This document shows, piece by piece, positions 41,776 through 49,980 of a DNA stretch of 64,000 nt. A program made the position numbers and the translations under genes. Each line of letters opens with the position of its first letter. The stretch's first letter is position 1. Under the pieces are notes generated by a model. It saw only the letters and a program-made list of their open reading frames with translations. It had not been told where the DNA came from and ran no database searches. The stretch is taken from NCBI GenBank assembly GCA_910585635.1, contig CAJUFE010000001.1, positions 124,001-188,000 on the forward strand. The letters are read 5' to 3'. Origin of the DNA: an uncultured Lachnospiraceae bacterium. GTDB taxonomy: Bacteria > Bacillota > Clostridia > Lachnospirales > Lachnospiraceae.

Positions 41776-43356
41776 ATGAAAAAGATCAGTGTGATCGTTT
41801 TTTGCCACAATGTAGGACCATACATAGACAGATGCATGACATCGATCACAACACAGACGATAGGGATGGATCGTCTGGAGATCATCTGTGTAGATGATGC
41901 CTCTTCTGATGATACCTGGACCCACCTGCAGAGATGGGAGCAGCTTTTTCCGGAGGATGTCTTGCTGATCCCGTTAGAGACAGAGGGAGGACAGGAGATG
42001 GCAGAAAATATCGCGGTGCAGTATGCATCTGGAGACAGGATCGTATTTGTAGATGCAAGGGATCCTCTGGAGGCCGATCATCTTGAGCAGCCATCTAAAG
42101 AGATTATCACCTACAGAGAGAACGGAGATAGGAAAGAGTCTTTGGAAGGGCAGAGACTGCGGATCGTACAGTTTTATTCGGGAACGGAATCCTTTAATTT
42201 TTTTACGGATCGGCTGACAGAAGAACTGCAGAAACGAGGTCATGAAGTTTTTATCTGCGATCTGGAAGATACTGCATGCAGCACCGAACACTCCTACGAT
42301 CATTTAAACCGGTTTTTATCAAAAAAAGTAGATGTGGTGATCTGCTTTGATGGGATCGGGACAAGAGAAGAGCAGTTTATCCGGCAGTGGGATAAACATG
42401 GAGCGGTGGTGCTGGATATCTTGATGGACCCTCCGTTCCGCTTTCATCCTACGTTGGAAAAGCACCCAAAGGCGTATACATTGTTCTGCTGCGATGAGGA
42501 GCATGTGGATTATGTGAAAAAGTACTTTCCCAAGGAAGTATCGACTGTCGCCTTTATGCCCCATGTGGGAGCTGTGGTTAAAAAGGAAGGTCCGATCGTC
42601 CCTTATAAGGAAAGAAGGTACGATATCCTTTTTTCAGCAAGCTATTATCACCCGCAGGCACAGATGGAAAAAGTAAAGGAGCTGTTCCCTGACCGGCCGG
42701 ATATGTGGAGGTTTTACCAGCAGATGTTTGAAAATCTGGTAAAAGATAGTTCATTGACCATCGAGAAAGCCGTTCTTGCTACATTACAGCAATTTGGCCT
42801 TTCTGTATCCCTCGAGATGCTGAAGATGCTTTTGAACCGTTCCGTGTATGTGGATTGGGCGATCCGTATGTATCATAGGGGGAGAGTGGTGACAGCTCTG
42901 GCGGAGGCAGGTCTGGAGATCTATCTTCTGGGGCCGGGATGGGAGGATCATCCCGCAGCGGGACGTTCGAACGTACATCGCCTGGATACCATGGTCCCGT
43001 ACAGGCAGACACTTTCCTTTATGGCTGATGCTAAGATCAACTTGAACGTGATGCCATGGTTTAAAGCAGGCACCCATGACCGGATCTTCAATACGTTGCT
43101 GCAGCATTCTCTTCCGCTCACCGATCCAAGCGCCTGGCTAACAAAGTATTTTACCGATGGAGTGGATATCGCTTTGTATGACTTGGAACATCTGGAACAG
43201 TTGCCGGGGCTGGCTGGCCAGCTGTTGGCAGATCCTGATCGGGCGGAGACGATCATCCAGAAAGGGTATGAAAAGGTCCGTCAGGAGTTGACCTGGTCTA
43301 ATTGTGCGGAATGGCTTTTAAGCACAGTGGACCAGGTTAGAGGGAAGAGAGGTTAG
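41776..43356 (+). CDS. Short GT2 domain fused to a CgeB-like glycosyltransferase
   Basis: 526 residues from ATG 41776 (CAGGAGC site). Residues 1-100 are a GT2 N-terminal half (KISVIVFCHNVGPYIDRCM, EIICVDDASSDDTW) that stops before the acceptor part: the expected DxD region reads FVDARDP. From about 130 a divergent CgeB/DUF3880-like GT-B follows (NFFTDRLTEELQKRGHEVF, DAKINLNVMPWFKAGTHDRIFN). The GT2 part may be a remnant or a docking domain. It sits inside the array, between copies 4 and 5. Confidence 0.75.
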   Translation: MKKISVIVFCHNVGPYIDRCMTSITTQTIGMDRLEIICVDDASSDDTWTHLQRWEQLFPEDVLLIPLETEGGQEMAENIAVQYASGDRIVFVDARDPLEADHLEQPSKEIITYRENGDRKESLEGQRLRIVQFYSGTESFNFFTDRLTEELQKRGHEVFICDLEDTACSTEHSYDHLNRFLSKKVDVVICFDGIGTREEQFIRQWDKHGAVVLDILMDPPFRFHPTLEKHPKAYTLFCCDEEHVDYVKKYFPKEVSTVAFMPHVGAVVKKEGPIVPYKERRYDILFSASYYHPQAQMEKVKELFPDRPDMWRFYQQMFENLVKDSSLTIEKAVLATLQQFGLSVSLEMLKMLLNRSVYVDWAIRMYHRGRVVTALAEAGLEIYLLGPGWEDHPAAGRSNVHRLDTMVPYRQTLSFMADAKINLNVMPWFKAGTHDRIFNTLLQHSLPLTDPSAWLTKYFTDGVDIALYDLEHLEQLPGLAGQLLADPDRAETIIQKGYEKVRQELTWSNCAEWLLSTVDQVRGKRG

Positions 43357-43361
43357 TGAGC

Positions 43362-44516
43362 GTGAAGATATTGCATATCCAATGGGGTGTGCTCGGAACG
43401 GCAGATATAGAGGAAGCGTTTATGGCAGAGGGACATGAGGTCATCCGATTTCCTTTTTCCAAGGATCAGGATGTGGTCCATAATCGTGAGGTAGAGGAGG
43501 CTCTGACAACGGCTCTGCACAAAGAGAGTCCTGATGTGGTGTTTTCCTTTGACTTTTTTCCAGTGATCTCTACGATCTGTGCGACAGAAGATATCCAGTA
43601 CATCTCCTGGATCTTTGACGATCCCTGGGTATTTTTATATTCCGATACAGTTTACAATGCATGCAATCGGATCTATGTTTTTGATAAAGGGATATGCCAA
43701 GCGTTTCGAGAAAAAGGTATCTCTACGATCCATTATATGCCATTAGCGGTCAATGTGGAGCGTTTGGATGGCATGGACCAAAGATTGTGCGCTGGATATG
43801 CGTATGATGTTTCATTTGTCGGATCTCTTTATGTGGAGCAATTCAATTTTTTTGATCGGATGTATGACGCATTGCCAGAGTATCCGAAGGGATACATCCA
43901 CGCGCTCATGGCGATCCAGATGCTGGTGCAGGGATGCGATCTGATCGAAGATGGTCTGTCTCCTGTCATAGATGACCTTGCAAAAGTCTGCCCGATCGGG
44001 ATAGAGCCAGGGAATACAGCAACAAGGGAATATATGTATGCCCGCTATCTGATCGATCGGAGGATCACAGCGATCGAGCGCATCGACCTGCTGGATGCTC
44101 TCGCAAAAGAGTATAAGATCGACTTGTTCACTTATTATAAAGGGTTTTCGATGCCGAATATCTGTAACCACGGTACGGTAGGATATCAGGATGGGGCGCC
44201 GGAGGTTTTCAAAAGGAGCCGGATCAATCTGAACATCACGCTGCGCAGTATTAAAAATGGGATCCCCTTGCGGGCATTTGACATCTTGGGAGCCGGAGGA
44301 TTTCTGCTCAGTAATTTTCAGTCGGGCTTTCTGGATATTTTTGTACCTGGTGAGGATTTTGTTTACTATGAAAATAAGGCGGACCTGGTGCGGAAGGTCA
44401 GCTATTACCTGGAACATGAGGACGAGAGAAGAGCGATCGCCAGGAATGGACATGATAAGGTCGCGGCTGGCCACACCTACAGGCATCGTGTGCGGGAGAT
44501 GTTGGACATGGATTGA
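43362..44516 (+). CDS. DUF3880/CgeB-type glycosyltransferase, array copy 5
   Basis: About 384 residues. GTG 43362 is preferred to GTG 43356 because it aligns with the MKI start of the paralogues. Blocks: ILHIQWGVLGTADIEEAF, YDVSFVGSLYVEQFNFFDRM, SIKNGIPLRAFDILGAGGF, AAGHTYRHRVREML. The most divergent of the six in the middle (SPVIDDLAKVCPIGIEP). Confidence 0.82.
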   Translation: MKILHIQWGVLGTADIEEAFMAEGHEVIRFPFSKDQDVVHNREVEEALTTALHKESPDVVFSFDFFPVISTICATEDIQYISWIFDDPWVFLYSDTVYNACNRIYVFDKGICQAFREKGISTIHYMPLAVNVERLDGMDQRLCAGYAYDVSFVGSLYVEQFNFFDRMYDALPEYPKGYIHALMAIQMLVQGCDLIEDGLSPVIDDLAKVCPIGIEPGNTATREYMYARYLIDRRITAIERIDLLDALAKEYKIDLFTYYKGFSMPNICNHGTVGYQDGAPEVFKRSRINLNITLRSIKNGIPLRAFDILGAGGFLLSNFQSGFLDIFVPGEDFVYYENKADLVRKVSYYLEHEDERRAIARNGHDKVAAGHTYRHRVREMLDMD

Positions 44517-44642
44517 TGATGGAGGAAAAAAGAGGTTTTTTCTTTTGTAGTGGATCGAGCAGCGAGAGGGGGAAAAATGGAGACCCGTTTTGGATATGTT
44601 CAAGGAGAAGAGAGCGCGCTATAGATGGAGGAGGCTTGATGG

Positions 44643-45795
44643 ATGAAGATCGTATTTATCGAATGGGGGACTTTTGGGAAAGATGACGTAAAGAAGGCAT
44701 TGATAGCAGAAGGTCATAAGTTGGTGTCATTTCCGTTCACGGCCACATATGGAACGATCAGCCGTGATCCAAAAACAGAAAAAAGGCTGTGTACAGTATT
44801 GCATAAAGAAGCGCCAGATATGGTGTTTTCACTCAATTATCTTCCGTTGATATCCAGGGTGTGCCAGACCGAGGCGATCAAGTATGTTTCCTGGCTTTTT
44901 GATAGTCCCTGCTTCCAGCTTTATTCTGTTACAGCCTCAAACCCATGCAATCTGATCTTCGTGTTCGACAAGGAAGAGTATCGGACCTTTCACGGCGCAG
45001 GGATCGATACGGTACATTATATGCCGCTGGCAGTAGATACGGACAGGCTGGAGCCAGTCCTGGCCGGTAAAGGCCTTTGACTACGATGTATCTTTTGTAG
45101 GTTCTATGTATATGGAGGAGTTGAACTACTTCCCGCAGATGATGTCTCGTTTACCCGAATATGCCAGGGGGTATATCGATGCATTGATCGCATCACAGAT
45201 GAAGATCTGGGGGTATAATTTTATCCAGGAAATGCTGGGGCCGGTGATCGATGACCTGTATAAGGCCTATCCTGTGGATCCGGAGCCAGATGGCACAGAG
45301 CCTCGGGAGTTCTTTTATGCCCAATATGTGATCAACCGAAGGATCACCACGTTGGAGAGGATCGAGCTGTTGATGGCAGCGGCATCAGCTTATAAGGTCG
45401 ATCTGTTTACCTATAAGAAAGATTTTGCGATACCTAATGTACATAATCATGGACCTGTGGATTATTTTCGGGAGATGCCTGTTGTTTTTAGGAGGAGTAA
45501 GATCGATCTGAACATTTCTGGACGTTTGATAAAAAGCGGGATCCCGCTCCGAGCATTTGATGTGATGGGGGCAGGAGGCTTTTTGCTTAGCAATTTTCAG
45601 GCGGATCTTCTTGACCTTTTTGTACCAGGTGAAGATTTTGTATATTTTGAGAGCAAAGAGGATATGTTGGGAAAGATTGGGTATTATCTGACCCACGAGG
45701 AAGAACGGCAGGCGATCGCAAAAAATGGACATGATAAAGTGGCAGCAGGACATACCTACAGGCATAGAGTGCGGGAGATGCTCTCGTATCTTTAA
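44643..45795 (+). pseudogene. DUF3880/CgeB-type glycosyltransferase, array copy 6, split by +1 frameshift (broken or recoded)
   Basis: Frame one (44643-45080) gives residues 1-145 ending KGL-stop. Frame two carries the rest to 45795, and no in-frame start is needed before 45106. The stop is TGA in CTT TGA C (45075-45081), followed by TACGATG. A +1 slip from CTT to TTT would read GAC TAC GAT GTA, giving D-YDVSFVGS, exactly the block the paralogues have here. All other family blocks are intact and in order. It may therefore be a recoded gene like prfB, or a recent one-base insertion. Confidence 0.75.
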
Positions 45796-45872
45796 CAGAT
45801 AAAGTATGTGGTATACTGGAGCAGCGGGACAGAGGAAAGATTGGAAAGAGCATGGACAAAGGAGAAAAACAG

Positions 45873-46958
45873 ATGGAAACAATAAAAAAAGTCAGCGTAG
45901 TCGTTCCATGTTATAATGCGGCGAAATATCTAGAGCAATGCATCGAGCAGCTCCTGCGTCAGACTATTGGCATCGATAACTTGGAGATCATCCTGGTGGA
46001 TGACGCGTCGACAGATGGTGGAGAGACAAAAAGTCTGATCCAGCGGTATGAGCGGCGTTTTCCGGAGACGATCCTGGCCATCTTTCTGGAGGAGAATAGA
46101 CGGCAGGGCGGCGCACGAAATGTAGGAGTGTCTTATGCGAGCGGAGAATATCTTACTTTTTGCGATGCAGATGACTGGCTATTGGAGGAGACTCTGGAGC
46201 ATGTGTATGACGCTGCAAAGCAATATGATGCGGATGTGGTCGCATTTGCCAGAAAGAATGTAGGTGAGCATGGCGTCCGCGTAGGGCTGGAGAAAGGGAC
46301 GCGAGATGAGTTTTTTGGGTTAGAGGAGGAGGGAGCAAGGAAGAGATTTTTATTGGATATAAGAGAGGAGGGGTATAGCTCTCAGAATAAGCTCTTTAGA
46401 CTATCCTTGATCCGGGAGCAGCAGATTGTGTTCGCAGAGCATCTGATCATGGAAGAACCTTCTTTTACATTGCCTGTGAGATTGTATGCAAAGCGATATT
46501 ATTATCTGGATGAACGCCTTTATATCTGTTTTTCTTCTCCCGGGAGTACTGTGCGCGATAATGCTGCTTGGGAGCAGAGAAAGTGGGATAACCTGCAGGT
46601 ATGGACGGCTCTGCTGGGAGAGTTGGCATGCAGAGGTATACTGCAGACATACTGGATGGAGGTGGAATACCTGTTCTTTACCTTGGGGATCGGTTGGAGC
46701 CTGGGGATGCTGTTCCAGAGAGGATGTACCTTGACAAAAGATGAATGGAAAACTCTTACAGAGATTGCCCATAAAGTGCTCCCTGCAGTCAAAGAAAATC
46801 CATATGTGATCCATGAGGAGCATCCGTTCAACCAAGCTTGGAACAGGGTATTGTTAACCGTGTTGGATATGTCATTTACAGACGGAGATGTCCAGGCGGC
46901 CAATGATGCAATGATAGAAAGTGCACGGGCCTTTTCAACATGTCCGGCATTTGCATGA
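45873..46958 (+). CDS. GT2 glycosyltransferase
   Basis: 361 residues from ATG 45873 (AAAGGAG eight bases before; the frame opens at 45852). GT-A fold: VSVVVPCYNAAKYLEQCIEQLL, ILVDDASTDGGE, the RRQGGARNVGVSYASGEYL acceptor stretch, and DAD in CDADDW. The C-terminal half is helical and unrelated to the TPR type. Free-standing within the island. Confidence 0.88.
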   Translation: METIKKVSVVVPCYNAAKYLEQCIEQLLRQTIGIDNLEIILVDDASTDGGETKSLIQRYERRFPETILAIFLEENRRQGGARNVGVSYASGEYLTFCDADDWLLEETLEHVYDAAKQYDADVVAFARKNVGEHGVRVGLEKGTRDEFFGLEEEGARKRFLLDIREEGYSSQNKLFRLSLIREQQIVFAEHLIMEEPSFTLPVRLYAKRYYYLDERLYICFSSPGSTVRDNAAWEQRKWDNLQVWTALLGELACRGILQTYWMEVEYLFFTLGIGWSLGMLFQRGCTLTKDEWKTLTEIAHKVLPAVKENPYVIHEEHPFNQAWNRVLLTVLDMSFTDGDVQAANDAMIESARAFSTCPAFA

Positions 46959-47004
46959 GGGTGGACATAGGTTATTTCGTTTGATGGTCAAATAAAGAGG
47001 AAGG

Positions 47005-47552
47005 ATGGAAGCACGGAAGATGTTAGATATCGTTTTAGTCGGAGTCGGAACAGACTGTGTGAGTATCGTAGCGCAAGCGATCAATGAGCTAAGAGAGGAG
47101 GCCAAGATCGAAGCCATTATCTTTGACCGTGATGAGAGATACGGGGAGCTTGCGGACAGGTCATACCCACAGAAGACCATAGAAGATATCCCGGGGCTGG
47201 TCTTTGATAAACTGCTGATCTGCTGCAAAAGTGGTATCATGGAAGAGGGCGTGAAGTTGTTTTGCGAAGAGTTATCCCTCCCCCGTTCAAAATGCGGCAG
47301 TTATATCACCCATAAGATCGGACCGCACAAGATTGCCTGGGATCAGGTGAAAACGAGGGAAGATCTGGTAGAACAGATCTGTTTTTCTGAGGGGCTGAAC
47401 GATTTGGAACGTTTTTTTGGCGGGCAGAATCGAGCGCTTAGCAAATAGCTCCATCAGTATTCCAGGAGTATGCATAGCCTCCATTATTATGACAGTATGC
47501 TGGTGATTGAAAATAGAAGGACGGGACCGGCTGTAGATATCATGCTGGGATG
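47005..47552 (+). pseudogene. Internally deleted duplicate of the methyltransferase at 48870-49889
   Basis: The first 147 codons (stop TAG 47446) are nearly identical to the gene at 48870. The TGG codon of LSKWL is TAG here. After CTCCAT the sequence jumps to CAGTATTCCAGGAGTATGC, which in the intact copy lies about 485 bases further on, and continues to the shared end ATCATGCTGGGATGAT. The whole methyltransferase core (motif I to the IDDGGH region) is lost. The truncated N-terminal domain could still be made. Confidence 0.85.
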
Positions 47553-47651
47553 ATCCAGCCGGTGGTCCTATGGACTGAAAGGGAATAGGAGATCCAAAAG
47601 ATGTGATCCTTATGTTTGTTGTTTTTATAGCAGGTAAGCGAGGAAGATCTT

Positions 47652-48770
47652 ATGTGTATTGATAAAAAGCAGATCGCATTCATAACTTGTGTGAGCGATG
47701 AAGCAGAATATGCAGAATGCCTGTATTATCTGAGCAAGCTGTATGTTCCGGAGGGATATGAGACGGATGTCATCAGTATAAGAGAAGCTCCGTCTATGGC
47801 TGCGGGCTATAATGCCGGGATGGAGAGCTCTCCTGCAAAGTATAAAGTATATCTCCATCAGGATGTTTTTATTAAAAACCGAGACTTTATATCGGATATG
47901 TTAAAGGTTTTCCACTGTGATGCACAGATCGGGATCCTTGGGATGATCGGAAAGAGAAACAGGGAGATCCAGGCAGATGCACTTATGAAATGGGATACAG
48001 GAAAGGTGCTTGATAATACGCGGGGCTTTTGGGATTTTTCATGTCCTTCAAGAGAAGATATATTTGCAGAGGTATGGGCAGTGGATGGCCTTTTGCTGGC
48101 GACACAGTACGATGTGATGTGGAGAGAGGACCTTTTTGATGGCTGGGACCTCTACGATATCTCACAGTGCATGGAATTTATCAGAAAGGGGTATAAGATT
48201 GTTGTTCCATACCAAGAAGGATCATGGTGTTTTCATGATGCGCTTTATCCTAAGTTAACAAAATATTTTGACTATCACAAATTATTTTTGAAGGAGTATT
48301 TTGGAAATGACATATATTCGCATTTGATCGATGGGACGGGCGTTTTTTCTTATGAGCGAGGAAATGAATTTGCGCAGGCGATCGAAGATATGAGGGATGG
48401 GATGAAAACCTTGATCGAGATGGAGGATAGGGCAAATTTAAGGGTATTTCTGGAGGATCTAACTGGCTTAAAAGACCAGACTTATATGAGGGAATATGCA
48501 GCGATCGTCCATATCGACTGTTTAGAAGAAACAGCGCAGTCAAAGCAACGTTTTTGGGAGTCTGGGATGTCCTTGGAGCAGTTGTTAAAAAAGCTTAGAC
48601 ATTTAAAATATGGGCTAAAGAGACTCGAGTATGATGCGGAAGACCCCAATGTTGAGTGGGACTGGGGGAGGTATACAAAATATGCCATTTTGGATGTGTG
48701 TGACCGTTATGTTTTAGATAAGGATAAGGTTTTAGAAAAGATAAGGGAAAAGGACCTGATCACACTATAG
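47652..48770 (+). CDS. Glycosyltransferase-like protein (GT2_5 type)
   Basis: 372 residues. First 200 residues resemble the Glyco_tranf_2_5 group: AFITCVSDEAEYAECLYYL, the VPEGYETDVISI strand, YNAGMESSPAKYKVYLHQD with the acidic metal site HQDVF, and AVDGLLLATQYD. The C-terminal half is helical and not recognised. It belongs to a two-gene module (methyltransferase-like + this) duplicated downstream, where its partner is fused to a full GT2 domain. Confidence 0.7.
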   Translation: MCIDKKQIAFITCVSDEAEYAECLYYLSKLYVPEGYETDVISIREAPSMAAGYNAGMESSPAKYKVYLHQDVFIKNRDFISDMLKVFHCDAQIGILGMIGKRNREIQADALMKWDTGKVLDNTRGFWDFSCPSREDIFAEVWAVDGLLLATQYDVMWREDLFDGWDLYDISQCMEFIRKGYKIVVPYQEGSWCFHDALYPKLTKYFDYHKLFLKEYFGNDIYSHLIDGTGVFSYERGNEFAQAIEDMRDGMKTLIEMEDRANLRVFLEDLTGLKDQTYMREYAAIVHIDCLEETAQSKQRFWESGMSLEQLLKKLRHLKYGLKRLEYDAEDPNVEWDWGRYTKYAILDVCDRYVLDKDKVLEKIREKDLITL

Positions 48771-48869
48771 AAAGGATCGGTCGGAGTCTGGGCATGCTGT
48801 GTTCCAGAGAAGGATGGACAAAAGGGCGTTTATGTCTGGTAGTTGAGAAAAAGGAAGGGAGAACAGAAG

Positions 48870-49889
48870 ATGTTAGAGATCATTTTAGTTGGGATCGGAA
48901 CAGACTGCGTGAGCATCGTTGAGCAAGCGATCAATGAGCTAAGAGAGGAAGCCAGGATCCAAGCGATCATCTTTGACCGTGATGAGAGATACGGGGAGCT
49001 TGCGGACAGGTCATACCCACAGAAGACCATAGAAGATATCCCGGGGATCCCCTTTGATAAGCTGCTTATCTGTTGCAAAAGCTGTATCATGGAAGAGGGC
49101 GTGAAGTTGTTTTGTGAAGAGTTATCCCTTCCTCGTTCAAAATGCAGTGGTTATATCACCCATAAGATCGGACCGCATAAGATCGCCTGGGATCAGGTGA
49201 AAACGAAGGAAGACCTGGTAGAACAGATCTGTTTTTCTGAGGGGCTGAATGATCTGGAACGGTTTTTCTATGGCGGGCAGCATAGAACGCTCAGCAAATG
49301 GCTCCATTATTTTGAGGTCTATGACCGCCATTTTGCAAAATATAGAAATAAAGCTCCGGTTGTGATGGAGATCGGGGTCTTTCGCGGTGGCTCTATGCAG
49401 ATGTGGAAGGATTATTTTGGAAAGGGCGCGCAGATCATAGGAGTGGATATAGACGAAAAAACGAAAGCATTTGAGGAAGACCAGATCCACATCGAGATCG
49501 GGTCGCAGGCAGACCGGGATTTTTTAAGGCAGTTAAAATTAAAGTACCCGAGGATCGATATCTTGATCGATGACGGCGGACATACGATGGAGCAGCAGAT
49601 CACCACATTTGAAGAGATGTTCTGCCATATCTCGATGAATGGTGTTTATCTGTGTGAAGATCTGCATACCAGTTATTGGAAAGAGTATGGAGGCGGCTAC
49701 AAATGCCCGGATTCCTATATCGAATATAGTAAAAATTTTATCGACTACCTCCATGCCTGGTTCAGCACTGACACTGCATTACAGGAGAACAAGTATTCTA
49801 GGAGTATGCATAGCCTCCATTATTATGACAGTATGCTGGTGATCGAAAAGGGAAGGATGGGACCGGCCGTAGATATCATGCTGGGATGA
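48870..49889 (+). CDS. SAM-dependent methyltransferase with N-terminal Rossmann-like domain
   Basis: 339 residues from ATG 48870 (GGAAGGGAG before it). N-terminal about 1-140: nucleotide-binding-like start ILVGIGTDCVSIVEQ and FDRDERYGELADRSYP. C-terminal methyltransferase: motif I at 164-175 (VVMEIGVFRGGS), acidic strand IIGVDIDEK and IDILIDDGGHTMEQQ, as in CmcI/MycE-type O-methyltransferases for sugars. Intact copy of the duplicated module. Confidence 0.82.
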   Translation: MLEIILVGIGTDCVSIVEQAINELREEARIQAIIFDRDERYGELADRSYPQKTIEDIPGIPFDKLLICCKSCIMEEGVKLFCEELSLPRSKCSGYITHKIGPHKIAWDQVKTKEDLVEQICFSEGLNDLERFFYGGQHRTLSKWLHYFEVYDRHFAKYRNKAPVVMEIGVFRGGSMQMWKDYFGKGAQIIGVDIDEKTKAFEEDQIHIEIGSQADRDFLRQLKLKYPRIDILIDDGGHTMEQQITTFEEMFCHISMNGVYLCEDLHTSYWKEYGGGYKCPDSYIEYSKNFIDYLHAWFSTDTALQENKYSRSMHSLHYYDSMLVIEKGRMGPAVDIMLG

Positions 49890-49894
49890 TTAGA

Positions 49895-49945
49895 AAAAGA
49901 AACAAAGATCAGCCTTATATGAGAGAGTATACGCGATCATCCTGT
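49895..49945 (+). pseudogene. Fossil fragment of a 47652-type gene 3' end
   Basis: GATCAGCCTTATATGAGAGAGTATACGCGATCATCC-type sequence here matches 48474-48510 in the coding part of the gene at 47652 (DQTYMREYAAIV), but reads DQPYMREYTRSS and is not attached to any gene. It marks a recombination joint of the duplicated module. Confidence 0.55.
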
Positions 49946-49980
49946 AGAAATGGTTATGGAGCCCCGATGGAGATGAAAAG

